DNA of 64,000 bases, taken from positions 112,942 through 176,941 of the forward strand of contig NZ_WJBI01000001.1 of NCBI RefSeq assembly GCF_020804225.1. The letters are read 5' to 3'. Of this stretch, positions 7,688 to 17,456 are shown piece by piece. The stretch is from Methanosarcina sp. DH2 (lineage in GTDB: Archaea; Halobacteriota; Methanosarcinia; Methanosarcinales; Methanosarcinaceae). The notes under the pieces were generated by a model, which was not told the origin of the DNA, made no database searches, and was given only the letters and a program-made list of their open reading frames with translations. The stretch's first letter is position 1. Each line of letters opens with the position of its first letter. Position numbers and translations under genes: made by a program.

Positions 7688-8602
7688 ATGCCGCATGAAA
7701 TTTTAAAAGAAAGGCAAATTACTTCTCAAAATATAACCGTGATTCTTCCCGCTTATAATGAAGAGGTGTCCATAGGAAGCATTGTCCTGCTCTCGAAACA
7801 GTATGTTGACAGGGTTATCGTTATCGATGACGGCAGTTCTGACAGGACTGCTGAGGTTGCTGCACGCGCAGGTGCTGAGGTAATAGTGCACTCTCCTAAC
7901 AAAGGAAAGGGCATGGCTTTCAAGACAGGATTTGCGGCTGCCGAGGGCGCAGATATTATAGTTACCATGGACTCTGACGGGCAGCACAACCCTTCGGATA
8001 TCCCCCGGCTCGTTGCCCCCATCTTAAGAGGCGAAGCTGACATGGTTAACGGGAGCCGTTACCTGAATGGTCACGTCACGGATACTCCTGCGTACCGGCG
8101 CATAGGCCAGACTATCCTGGACAAAGCCACAGTCATGAACTCAGGGGTCAAAATTACAGACTCACAGAGCGGGTTCCGTGCCTTTTCGGCTTCTGCAACG
8201 AGTATCTTCCGCTTCAATGCTCAGGGCATGGCAATAGAGAGTGAAATGCTTGCTGACGCAGGCAGGTACGGATTAAGGGTAAAAGAGGTGCCCATAGGGG
8301 TAAGGTACGACGTCGACTGCTCAACCGAAAATCCCATAAAACACGGGCTGATGGTCCTGTTAAAAATCTTCAAGGACATGGAGTATAATAAGCCCCTGTA
8401 CTACTTTACCCTGCCAGGCCTTATCCTTGGGACATGTGGGTTATACATGGGCCTCGGTTTTTTACGGGCCTTTTATATTGGCGAAAGCCTGGAATTCGGG
8501 CCTACCATGCTGATGATCCTGCTCACTCTTGTAGGTGTCTTTATGATTTTTACCGGAATTCTGCTGCATTCGATATCCGGGCTGATCATGCATTTAAAAT
8601 AA
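7688..8602 (+). CDS. GT2 glycosyltransferase, polyprenyl-phosphate type (DPM1-like)
   Basis: This complete 304-residue enzyme has a cytoplasmic GT-A domain and a C-terminal membrane hairpin. Visible motifs are ILPAYNEE (about 19), VIDDGSSDRT (about 46), DSDGQHNP (about 95), NGSRYLNG and SQSGFRAF. The two membrane segments are near residues 238-262 and 270-297. Family members load a sugar onto polyprenyl phosphate. It is the intact twin of the cut gene at 1-672, with very high nucleotide identity in the GT core and less in the membrane part. The start is ATG 7688. A dispersed repeat block follows it. Confidence 0.9.
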   Translation: MPHEILKERQITSQNITVILPAYNEEVSIGSIVLLSKQYVDRVIVIDDGSSDRTAEVAARAGAEVIVHSPNKGKGMAFKTGFAAAEGADIIVTMDSDGQHNPSDIPRLVAPILRGEADMVNGSRYLNGHVTDTPAYRRIGQTILDKATVMNSGVKITDSQSGFRAFSASATSIFRFNAQGMAIESEMLADAGRYGLRVKEVPIGVRYDVDCSTENPIKHGLMVLLKIFKDMEYNKPLYYFTLPGLILGTCGLYMGLGFLRAFYIGESLEFGPTMLMILLTLVGVFMIFTGILLHSISGLIMHLK

Positions 8603-8759
8603 GCTGGTCGTAAAATGAGCTATTTGTGAGATTCTGGCCTATAGGATGTTTTTTGCCGTTTTGGTCTTTTCCGTTTGAGGCTGTTTTACTTTAACTTTAA
8701 CTTTAACTTTAAAGCGGGAAGTCTCTTTCCTCAGAAGATCCGGTTTTTTTTTCACGTAT

Positions 8760-9125
8760 TTTTTATTCAGGCCGCTTCGGGTGAATTTGCAGAGGTGCCC
8801 GGAACTGGATAAAATAAAAATCAAGTTTTGAAGACCGTTTATCTCCAGGCTAAATTGCTTCTTTTCTTTCTCAGTCCTCTTGAGTAAAGCATATCTCTAC
8901 GCCATAAGTTAGTCCTCTTGAGCGCAGCGAAAAGGACCGCGTACTCCCGAGGCGCAATTCGGGCGAGACGCAATTCGGGCGAGACGCAATTCGGGCGAGG
9001 CGCATTTTGGAAGATAAAAGCTGCAATTTTATAAGTTAGTCTGCTTGAGCGAGCGAAGCGAGTGAAACAGACCTCGTGCTCCCGAAGTGAAACTCGGGCA
9101 GCGAAACTCGGGCAGCGAAACCCGG
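8760..9125. repeat. R1 copy plus long hairpin-repeat block
   Basis: R1 lies at 8768-8830. It is followed by hairpin units: GTCCT (8912-8916) with AGGAC (8933-8937), and GTCTG (9039-9043) with CAGAC (9068-9072). Between them are four 16-base tandem units (GAGRCGCAATTCGGGC type) at 8949-9010. At the end are repeated CGAAACTCGGGCAG units. The changed but still paired stem at 9039-9072 suggests the hairpin is under selection. The whole block parallels 4228-4590. Confidence 0.7.
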
Positions 9126-9165
9126 GATAACAAAGTTTATCTCCTGTTAAGAAAATAGGTTTCAT

Positions 9166-9825
9166 ATGGAGAAACGTGCCGAGATCAAAGTATATGGTCG
9201 AGTCCAAAAAGCAGGTTTCAGAGATTTCATTGATGAGATTGCTTTTAATCTGAATCTTAATGGATATGTTAAAAATCTTGATGACGGGACAGTCCAGGTT
9301 GTTTGCGAGGGTGATGAAGACACCATCAGCGAATTAATCAAAAAGATTAATATCACTCAATACCCCATCCGTGTAGAAAATATTGAAGTGACCTACAAAA
9401 AGCCAACAGGTGAGTATACAGAATTTGAACTTATCAGAGATGAGGATCTGACCACTGCAACTTATGAAAGAATGGATGCTGCTGCAAGATACATTCGGGA
9501 AATGAATTCAAACCTTGGCCAGAAAGTGGATTCTCTTGGCGGGAAGATTGACGTTCTCGGTGGGAAGATGGATTCTCTTGGCGGGAAAATCGATGTCCTC
9601 GGTGGAAAAATGGATTCCCTGGGTGGAAAAATCGATTTCCTTGGTGGAAAAATGGACTCTCTCGGCGGGAAGATTGATGTGCTGGGTAATAAAATCGATC
9701 ATGCCAGGGTGGAAATAACATCCGAAATCCGCTTAAGCCGGGATAATTTCAAGTCTCACCTTGACGAAAGAGTTTCAAGTATAGAACGCGAGTTGGCTCT
9801 TATTAAAGCAAAAGTCATCTCCTGA
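9166..9825 (+). CDS. Acylphosphatase domain fused to a heptad-repeat coiled coil
   Basis: Residues 1-90 are an acylphosphatase domain: VYGRVQKAGFRDF holds the phosphate loop and catalytic Arg, and GYVKNLDDGTVQVV holds the catalytic Asn, so hydrolysis of acyl phosphates is plausible. After an YERMDAAARYIREMNS linker come about eight tandem seven-residue repeats (KIDSLGG type, residues about 123-180) encoded by 21-base repeats. A charged helix (SSIERELALIKAKV) ends the 219-residue protein. Ordinary acylphosphatases are about 90-100 residues, so the tail is an addition likely to make it oligomeric. ATG 9166 matches the domain start. Confidence 0.85.
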   Translation: MEKRAEIKVYGRVQKAGFRDFIDEIAFNLNLNGYVKNLDDGTVQVVCEGDEDTISELIKKINITQYPIRVENIEVTYKKPTGEYTEFELIRDEDLTTATYERMDAAARYIREMNSNLGQKVDSLGGKIDVLGGKMDSLGGKIDVLGGKMDSLGGKIDFLGGKMDSLGGKIDVLGNKIDHARVEITSEIRLSRDNFKSHLDERVSSIERELALIKAKVIS

Positions 9826-10396
9826 ATACCATTATCAAAAATATCCGGCACACTAATTTGATTTTTTTCAATTTTGCATAGCTTAAGCCTTTCTGTATTT
9901 TCTGTTTTCATCTCTCTTTCTGTTCCGAAACTATTCAGCCTCCAGGGCACAGGCCTCCCTGTAAAAATCCAGGTGAAAACCAGGGCTTCCTGAGGGTGCG
10001 CCTGAAAAATTGAGGTTGTGAAATAACTGCACGTGCTTAGGATATTTTTGATATATTTTTGATATATTTTTGATATATTTTTTAGGGTTTTGCGAGAAAT
10101 CCTTTAAAACCTGTTAAGCACTCTCCTGGCAAGTCCCTGAAGCTTACAGTCTTATAATACTGGAAAATAATTAATACTGGAAAATAATTAAAAATTAAAA
10201 ATAATTAAAACTTTAAAATTAAATGTAAAAAATAAACTTTAAAATTTAAAAACTGCAGACACCCGGTTAGATGGCTCCTTATTTTCTTCCACAGCTCTCT
10301 CAGGTCCCGGGTTTTCCTCTGCAGTTTTTCAGGTTTTTCCGATTTCAGTGTGTTTTAGTGCGTTTCAGTGTGTGTTTTAGTGCGTTTTAGTGCGTT
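9826..10396. other. Convergent intergenic region with short tandem repeats
   Basis: No gene is seen. Bases about 10045-10086 hold four units of TTTTTGATATA (11-base period). Bases about 10350-10396 hold units of GTTTTAGTGC running into the 3' end of the next gene. A/T-rich AATAATTAAAA runs lie between. The region separates two genes that end towards each other. Confidence 0.6.
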
Positions 10397-11848
10397 TTAG
10401 TGCCTTCTCTTCAATATTACAATTCCTATCATGAGCGTCCCCAGAAAGCCTATGAAGAATGAAGCCAGTTTAGGGGGATTTTTTATGACACCTGCCTCGA
10501 GAATGTTTCCTCTCATCTGAGGTTCGAGATCTTCGAGTCCGAGTGAACTTGAGGTATCAAGGATTGACTGCTCGGTTTCCAGTGTGGGAGATGTTTTATC
10601 ATTTATCGAAACGCTGGTAGATTCTGAGCTGCCTTTTTGTTTTTTGTCTGACCCGTTTGATTTTTCGACTTCGCGTATTGTCAGCTCTGTCTGGGCTATT
10701 CCTGTAAGGCCTTTGCCTTTTTCATAGGCACCTGCAAAGAGGAGGTAGTCTCCTGGAGGAAGGTCGAAAGTTGTCAGAGAAAGTGTGCTCTGGTTCTCAT
10801 CTCCTATGCTTAGTGTGCCATTGCCTTCTCCGATCATGGTTTGAATTTCGGTTGTGAGCTCATCTCTGTTGAACTTGGACTCGTAGTTTGTAGAGTTAAT
10901 GCCGAATTCATTGATGATATCGATTCCGTTAACGAAGATCTCGGTCCCGGCTCTCGTCCCGTTGGAGCTGAAATTTATTTCTGCGCGGTAGGCGTCCTCC
11001 CTTATCAATAAGGCTCCGTATGTATAACTCCCCTGAGCCGGAGCTTTCTTCAGGTCCAGGCTGACTTCAAGGTCATCACATTCTTTGAGGTTGTTCGGGG
11101 ATTTTACTTTGAGTTCGTATTCCAGAACCTCAAAACATGTTGCTGAAAGAACCTTCCTTTCCGACTCGGATTTTTTATTCTCATTGCCTTCCAGCATTAT
11201 GAGTACCCCGTAACTGCCAGCCGGAAGGGGGTCAAGAGTCAGGGTGGCTGGAAGGTCTCCGTTTTCGTCCAGAGTTGCGGCGGTTATAAGGGTCGTGGAA
11301 TCAATGCTGTTGTCGAAGATCTCCTTAAGGCTCCTGGTGTTCTCTTGCCTGACATCCGTAAATGCCTCCTTAAGGAAACTGAGATTAAGTCCCTCGACCA
11401 GATACACATTAACTTTTTGCTGCTCGAAGGCTGCAGGACCGTTGAAATCAACTCTCACTTTCTCTTTTTCAGTGTAAAAGGGATGTGTGGAACACGGATA
11501 TGTAATAACTATCTCAGTATCGTCTCCGGAATCTGCCCCTGATTTCAGTTCAAGGGTCGCTCCCTCACTTTTCAGGTTGTCCGCCCCGTTGTATGTGAAA
11601 TTAAGAGGATGAGGGAGCCGAATTTCGTTTCCTCCGCTGAGGAGAATCCAGCCGCCTTCAGTCAGGCTCTCATTGTGGTCTGCAAAATAAACACTGTTTT
11701 CGTTTTTCTCTATAACTGCAATCCAGGGCTCTTCTTCAGAAAATGCCGCTGATGTTGAACTAAGTAACAAAATAAGAGTCAGAACTGTCAGGGCTAACCT
11801 GAATGTTCCAATATAAACTTCATTATTTATTCCTGCTCTTTTCTTCAA
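10397..11848 (-). CDS. Secreted, membrane-anchored surface protein
   Basis: This 483-residue protein has a signal peptide (LALTVLTLILLLSSTSAAFS), a large extracellular beta-rich part with several N-x-S/T sites, and an acidic/serine-rich stalk near residues 395-445. A C-terminal membrane segment (FFIGFLGTLMIGIVIL) precedes KRRH. The layout resembles a family of Methanosarcina surface proteins of unknown function (possibly the TIGR04279 group; recalled, not checked). The start is TTG 11848, seven bases after GGGGTG. It lies downstream of another surface-protein gene in the same direction. Confidence 0.7.
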   Translation of the reverse strand: MKKRAGINNEVYIGTFRLALTVLTLILLLSSTSAAFSEEEPWIAVIEKNENSVYFADHNESLTEGGWILLSGGNEIRLPHPLNFTYNGADNLKSEGATLELKSGADSGDDTEIVITYPCSTHPFYTEKEKVRVDFNGPAAFEQQKVNVYLVEGLNLSFLKEAFTDVRQENTRSLKEIFDNSIDSTTLITAATLDENGDLPATLTLDPLPAGSYGVLIMLEGNENKKSESERKVLSATCFEVLEYELKVKSPNNLKECDDLEVSLDLKKAPAQGSYTYGALLIREDAYRAEINFSSNGTRAGTEIFVNGIDIINEFGINSTNYESKFNRDELTTEIQTMIGEGNGTLSIGDENQSTLSLTTFDLPPGDYLLFAGAYEKGKGLTGIAQTELTIREVEKSNGSDKKQKGSSESTSVSINDKTSPTLETEQSILDTSSSLGLEDLEPQMRGNILEAGVIKNPPKLASFFIGFLGTLMIGIVILKRRH

Positions 11849-12108
11849 CTAATGCACCCCTTAAATACTATTTTCCTGCCTGATCCCGAGTTTTTTGCTC
11901 CTTTTCAGGTTTTAGCTGTTAATCTTTTCTTATTTTAGTATTATTCAACATTCATATATTTAAAATGCCTATTTGCCGTTAAAGAGATTTGCAAGAGATT
12001 CCGGGATTTTTAAGGGTCTAAATACTTTTTTTGTCTTCTAAAAAGTCTTTTTACCTTCTAAAAGTTCCTTCTACTTTCTAACACATCTCATAACCTTATC
12101 TCATAACT

Positions 12109-12894
12109 TTAACGCTTTTTAATTCTTGAATAAATCAAGAGTAATATCACTCCGGTTAAGATCCCTTCAATCCATATATTCCAGGCTTTCCAGGCTTTCC
12201 AGTCCCGGGAAAATTCTTCTTTTCGGTCCTCTTTTTCTTCCGATGAAGGTGCCGTATCTGAAAGCAGGTTCTCTGCCGGCTGCAGGGTAACCTGTTTTGT
12301 AACGTTCCCTGCCTTTATTTCAAAAATGCCTGCAGGTATCGATTTAGTATCGTACTTATAACTGAAATTCCCTGAGTCTACTTTGACCTGCTGGAGCCCC
12401 GTAATTCTGAGCTCGACATTAGAGGCGTTTGATTTCCCGTCAATCCTTATCCGATAGTTTCCTGGAGGGACTCCTGACTGGGAGACTGTGGCGCTCCCTG
12501 TTTTTGCTTTTGCAGTTCTGGTTATCCACAGTATCATCTTTACCCTCACGTTCAGGTCCTCGGCTCCTTTTGCCTGTACGCTAAAACGGTTACTGAACCC
12601 TGGCGAGATTTTCACGTCCTCAAGCAGATACTCGTATTTGCCGTCTAACACCTGAACATCCTTTTCAAAAGAAACCAGCACCTCTGCTGTCTCTCCCGTA
12701 AAATTGGCCCCTCTTATCTCTATCGTGTCCCCAACTACCGGATTTTCAGGGATAAGTTCCCAGTCGTTAGCGGCAGCAGTTCCGGGGACGGCAAGCAGAT
12801 ATATAACTGCAGAAAGCTAAAACAGGAGTCTCAGTTTTTGTCGATTCCTCTGGTTCTGGATGAAAGCGGAAGCGAGTTTCACAAAAAGTTTCAC
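12109..12894 (-). CDS. Surface protein with in-frame amber codon in its signal peptide
   Basis: A frame from GTG 12681 gives a 190-residue extracellular Ig-like protein with a C-terminal anchor (IEGILTGVILLLIYS before RIKKR). The same frame stays open upstream and encodes LSAVIYLLAVPGTAAANDWE, an obvious signal-peptide core and cleavage region with no usable start codon. It is preceded by a single TAG (12817-12819) and then by RQKLRLLF, a positively charged n-region, back to GTG 12894, which follows AAGGGGATT. Either the TAG is read as pyrrolysine, as Methanosarcina can do, giving 261 residues, or the gene is broken. Function of the mature protein is unknown. Confidence 0.6.
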
Positions 12895-12986
12895 GAAAAT
12901 AATCCCCTTAAAAAGCAAAATCCTGAATTTTTTTCGATACGGTTTGTATTTGAATCGCATAACTTCAGGTAATAAGCCGATAGTAT

Positions 12987-13066
12987 TCAAATAACATGCA
13001 AACAATACGCAAATTACACGTAAATAATATGCAAATAACACGCTAACAATACGGAGATACACGCAG
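12987..13066. repeat. Degenerate 11-12 base tandem repeat
   Basis: There are about six or seven units close to CAAATAACACGC, with drift between copies, upstream of the amber-containing surface protein gene. Confidence 0.6.
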
Positions 13067-13891
13067 ATAAATAAGCACATTTATGTGCCTTTCCCATCAA
13101 TATTCCGGTTTTTGGTGGTAAAGAGTTTCAATACAGACTGGCTTTTATAACGATATCTCTCAAGAACGTCTATTTATATTTTATGTTGTCGTTTATATGG
13201 CTTTCTGCTGAATATGAATTTTGTTATCATTAGGAATAGTATGGCTATCAGTAATTCTCATCAGGCATTGTATATAGTGCTCTGTTCTTACCATGTATCC
13301 TATTGATTATAGTCCATCGTTACAGGTTCTGCTTATAGTATGAAACTGCAGCAGCCTTCGACTTTTGATGGAATTTTTTATATTAAGATCTCTTTTTATT
13401 TGCAGGCTATTTTTTGATTTACTAAATATGTGAGGATGGTTGCAGTTTTATCAGGGGTAGGATCAGGCTTACTGAAGGGACTTCATTCTTCTTTTGCAGG
13501 ACTGATCTGCCGGTTTTATTTTTCACTGGATTTATGATTTCAGCCTGCTTACGAACATTGAGTTTTTCAAAGCTACTGCTCTTTACCGTATCTATTCCAT
13601 TCCTTCTTCACCGGGTACAATGGTTATTTTACCCGTCCCTCCAGTTCCTGCTCTGTTTTTCGTTACCTGCCTGGAAAAAGTCTTTCAACCAGTTGTAAGA
13701 GTTTGAAGGGCCGTCTCCGAAAATCTGTAGATTAACCGGGTTGATATGTTCATCAGCCAGTGTTTGCTTACTGCTCTGGAGCAGGTGTGATTCTTCCAGG
13801 GTTCCTGTTTTTGAGACGCCAGCTGAAGAATTCTTACGCTTTTTATGCTTTCTTATTCTTTTCACGCTTTTTTACGCTTTTTTTACGCTTT
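13067..13891. other. Intergenic region, no convincing gene
   Basis: This AT-rich stretch lies between a surface-protein gene and the flippase. A 78-codon minus-strand frame at 13629-13865 (start MKRIRKHKKRK) has no recognisable domain and runs through TACGCTTTT repeats, so I do not call it a gene. Confidence 0.5.
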
Positions 13892-15400
13892 TTACGTTTT
13901 TCCCGGAGATTTGAATTCATATATAATTTCTTTTATCTGTTTATCTGTTTTCAGTATATAAAGATAATAAATACAGATAATTAAACCGGAGATTACAACA
14001 AGAAGGGCCTGATTTACGCCTGCGATTTTGAGAGCTGTAATGACTGCTCCTGCAGGGATAAAAAGGACAAAGTTTGAGAATACTATTTTAAGGGCTTTTG
14101 AGTTCGTTACCCCTGAGTAGTACATCATTTTCAGGCAAAGGTACCCGTAAACCACGATGCCTGATATTGAGAAAAGCATCAGGGCTATACGAGCACTTCC
14201 CAGCAGGCCTCCGATTGTGAGGGATAGAAAACGGGTTGTCAGATTGAAGAAATTGTAGTTAAAGCCAAAATGGTGTTCTTCTACTACAAGATATATCGTG
14301 CTTAAAGGGGATGAAATAAACCATATAAACGCCCAGAGGCTCAGGATCTGGGCGTAGACTCCTGCTTCTGTCCAGGCCCTTCCGAAAATCACGGTAAAAA
14401 CATCGCCTCCGACAATTGTGAGAATCAATATCGGAAACATGCCTATGAGCACGAGCATTCTGAAAACATTTTCAACAAGAATATTAAGGGTACCTTCGGA
14501 TACTGCCCTTGATGCCCTCTGGTAAAATACCTGTGAGATTGAACCTCCAATAAAGCTCATGGGTAACTGGAGCAGGCGGAACCCAAGGGAATAAAAGCCG
14601 ACTACCGCAGGAGCAAAAAAAGCTGAAAGGATAAAAGCCGGTAGCTGCCAGGAAATTGAGTTCATAAGGGCAGACCAGCTGTCTATAAACGGAAGGTTGC
14701 GGTGCCGTACAGAGCCTTCATATATCTTTTTCCAGCTCATGCTCTTTGTTATTAGCTTTCTGTCATCCCTCCAGATCTGTCCTCCAAGTACGAATGTAGC
14801 TACAGACTGGCCTGCAAGGCTGCCGCCGATTAAGCCGGCCGCAGTCGGGGGATGTTCCGCAAGCCCGAGGGTGATCTGGGTTGCAGTGGTCGAAACCGAA
14901 CTGGAAACCCTTGAGAAGGAGAGTCTCTTGAAGAGTTTTGTTCTTGAGTTCCAGTGGTTGAGTGCGAGAAAAACTCCGTTTACAAATACGAACGGGGGCA
15001 CAAGCCAGAGATAGTTTCCTATCTGCGGGGCATTTAGAAGATCAACTATCGGGGCTTTGAAGTACCAGACAAATGGTACGGTCAAACCGGTTACAGCCAG
15101 AACCGCGAGGATGCTCAGACCTAAAAGATTTACCGCTTCCTCGTCTGATTCAGGCAGCATTATAGAATATTCGTACCTCAGGCATGAAATCACGCTTAGA
15201 ATGCTGGTGATAGAAATATACAGAGCCCATACTCCAAAATCCTCCGGTCCGTAAAGGCGAGTCAGAACAGGAGCTGCCAGAATCGTAAGGATCTGAGCAA
15301 AAGTTGTTCCGCCTGCAAGTGTCAATACATCTGATACAAAACTTGCCTTCTTTTCGTTTTTAGATGGCTTTTCTTCTGTTTCTGCTGTCTTTTCATCCAT
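13892..15400 (-). CDS. Wzx-type polysaccharide flippase (1 of 3)
   Basis: This 502-residue integral membrane protein of the polysaccharide-transport family has about 14 segments. The typical start is FVSDVLTLAGGTTFAQILT, followed by LTRLYGPEDFGVWALY and later a VVGFYSLGFRLLQLPMSFIG motif. It would flip lipid-linked oligosaccharide across the membrane. In-frame codons reach 15496, but ATG 15400 (MDEKTAETEEK) is chosen because AAGGT lies upstream and the charged N-terminus precedes the first segment directly. It is most similar inside the window to 49771-51228. It ends the minus-strand block that starts at 21776. Confidence 0.9.
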   Translation of the reverse strand: MDEKTAETEEKPSKNEKKASFVSDVLTLAGGTTFAQILTILAAPVLTRLYGPEDFGVWALYISITSILSVISCLRYEYSIMLPESDEEAVNLLGLSILAVLAVTGLTVPFVWYFKAPIVDLLNAPQIGNYLWLVPPFVFVNGVFLALNHWNSRTKLFKRLSFSRVSSSVSTTATQITLGLAEHPPTAAGLIGGSLAGQSVATFVLGGQIWRDDRKLITKSMSWKKIYEGSVRHRNLPFIDSWSALMNSISWQLPAFILSAFFAPAVVGFYSLGFRLLQLPMSFIGGSISQVFYQRASRAVSEGTLNILVENVFRMLVLIGMFPILILTIVGGDVFTVIFGRAWTEAGVYAQILSLWAFIWFISSPLSTIYLVVEEHHFGFNYNFFNLTTRFLSLTIGGLLGSARIALMLFSISGIVVYGYLCLKMMYYSGVTNSKALKIVFSNFVLFIPAGAVITALKIAGVNQALLVVISGLIICIYYLYILKTDKQIKEIIYEFKSPGKT

Positions 15401-16346
15401 AGCCAGTACCTTAAAGCAAAGGAAGTCGTTTTTAAGATCAGGCGACTGGAAGTTTTTAAATCTCTGAAGTGAACATTTAAACTCCTGCGGTAACATTTGC
15501 CCTTTAAGAATTTCAACTCTTCAGAATTTCAGTACCCTGACCTTTCCTTACTTTTTTATCCTATGCCTTTTTTCTTCCCTTCCCAATTTCCTATACACAA
15601 ATTATCCTTTATAAACTCATCCGACCAACAGCACCTTTTTCCCATTAGTGATAACCTGCATTATAAAAGTATTAAATTACGGAACTTTTGCAGGCATGAT
15701 TAAGCTTTAAGAAAATCTGAATCTTTTTCCTGAGATGTGTAAAGTTAATGAAGCCATGCTGCACAATAAAACATATGGGAAATCTTCCTTTTCTGTAAAT
15801 ATAAATGAATAAAATCTTTTCTGGGAGGCTTTATAATCTGGAAGGCTTTATAGTCTGGAAGGCTTCATAGTTACTGGTTCCTATTAGTTCCTTTATCCAG
15901 ATGGTACTCTCAATGATATCTCCAGATGGTTACTTCTTGTTCCCGTTACCGGAGGACTATAATTTCTGATCAAATAATCTCTAATCACATAGTCTCTAAT
16001 CAAAAATAGTCTCTTACTCTACGGATAAAATAATTCTTGAACCTTTAACAGAAAGTCACTGTTAACTTTCTAATAGCCAGGATTCCTCAGGTCAACATCA
16101 ATCAGGTTAATCCTCTTGAGGCAGCCATATATCTGGCAAAAAAGAATTCTCTTTGAGCTGCCGATTGATGTCATTTTATTATTTTTGTAAATTAAGGTCA
16201 ATTTCGTCTTTTAACTGGTCTTTACTTTTAACTGATCTTTACTTTTAACGATTTTCACTTTTAATGATCTTTACTTTTTAGTGATCTTTATATTCTCGTA
16301 ATTTACTTAGCAACTATGATTTATTTCGCAACATAGCAATGTCTTT
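15401..16346. other. Long intergenic region with short tandem repeats
   Basis: I see no gene. Two tandem arrays stand out: about 15828-15870 (17-base units CTTTATARTCTGGAAGG) and about 16205-16290 (units near AACTGATCTTTACTTTT). A run of CTCTAATCA-like copies lies at about 15970-16015. It may contain the flippase promoter and the end of the upstream operon. Confidence 0.55.
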
Positions 16347-17393
16347 TTAGATCCCGGGTTCAATCTGACTGGTCCACCAGTTATAAATTTCCTCTCCGCT
16401 GGTAATCCAGGCGTTTTTACCGGCACAGTACTCAAGGACTTTCTCGTAATATTTAAGATTCTCTCCTTCAATGCATGTATTATTATGCCAGAGGACAGTA
16501 ATCACGCCGTTATACTTCTCAACAGTATTGATAAGATGCTTCGTACATTCCCAGGCTTTTTTGACATCAAGGCGCATGTAGTCTCTCAGAAGGGAACGGT
16601 CCATAATCGTCAGTGGAATCTCCATGATGTCTATCGGACGCCCCTCATTCAAATTGAAAGGCCTGAAAGGATGGCACATCCCGTTTCTAAAGCCTGCGCA
16701 GTCCGCATACCCGAGTGTGGTATCGTATTTGAACCCGGCTTTGCTCAACAATTCCCATGTATCCGGGACGCTAAACCTTAAAAAATGGTTCCTGTACCCT
16801 ATAATTCTTTTACCCAGGGCTTCCTCGAGCCGACTCTTTTTTTCTTTGATATCTTCAAGGCTGTTGTAAGAGTCATGCCCGCCGTGCAGGCCAACTTCCC
16901 ATCCGCTGTCGGATATAAAGCCGAGTTCGGACTCCAGGTCTTTAATATTATAATTAAAGTCCATTTCTTCAGGCTTCAGGGCAAGAAAATAAAAACTGGA
17001 TTTTGCATCATATTTTGCTTCCAGCTTCACTATTTCCCTGAAATTCCAGCATGGATTCCATTTCCTGTTAACTCTGGAAAAAGGAGTTTTCATAGCTTCG
17101 GTCAGGTTCCCTCTGGCAAGGGCTTTAATGGACCCGATAAGTGGGTATAGTTTTTCCGGGTAAACACCGTCGATGTCATGTGTGAGGCATACCGCAAACT
17201 TCTTTCCGTCTGGATACTGCGGTCTCAGCCCGTTTTCTAACAAAAATCTGGAAACTCTCGGCTCAAAAATATTCCTGTGGCTGCTCAGGTAGTACGGAAA
17301 CCTCTCATACCTGTCGCGAAAGGCAAGATCGTACTCTTCTTTTCTTGTAAAGAGGTCCCAGAGTTCCTCGTTTTCCTTCAGTTTTTTAAACAT
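16347..17393 (-). CDS. Polysaccharide deacetylase-like protein (1 of 3)
   Basis: This 348-residue protein has a NodB-like pattern. CLTHDID (about 69-75) stands for motif 1, and GLHGGHDSYN (about 168) for the metal-binding motif 2. Then come YRNHFLRF, a CHPFRPFN stretch and VLWHNN near the end. Such enzymes remove N-acetyl groups from sugars or peptidoglycan-like chains. No signal peptide is seen, so it should act in the cytoplasm on a precursor or lipid-linked sugar. It is the last gene of a five-gene operon with WbpA/B/E/D-like enzymes, 63 bases or so after the dehydrogenase. Paralogues are at 45114-46154 and 53494-54531. Confidence 0.8.
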   Translation of the reverse strand: MFKKLKENEELWDLFTRKEEYDLAFRDRYERFPYYLSSHRNIFEPRVSRFLLENGLRPQYPDGKKFAVCLTHDIDGVYPEKLYPLIGSIKALARGNLTEAMKTPFSRVNRKWNPCWNFREIVKLEAKYDAKSSFYFLALKPEEMDFNYNIKDLESELGFISDSGWEVGLHGGHDSYNSLEDIKEKKSRLEEALGKRIIGYRNHFLRFSVPDTWELLSKAGFKYDTTLGYADCAGFRNGMCHPFRPFNLNEGRPIDIMEIPLTIMDRSLLRDYMRLDVKKAWECTKHLINTVEKYNGVITVLWHNNTCIEGENLKYYEKVLEYCAGKNAWITSGEEIYNWWTSQIEPGI

Positions 17394-17456
17394 AGTTCTC
17401 GTCCTATTTTCCGGATATAAAAGACAAATTCGTCTTAAAAAGGGGAATTTTCCCCT

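Noticed and set aside
13629-13865. 78-codon basic minus-strand frame
   Set aside because: Runs through short repeats, has no domain and no ribosome site.
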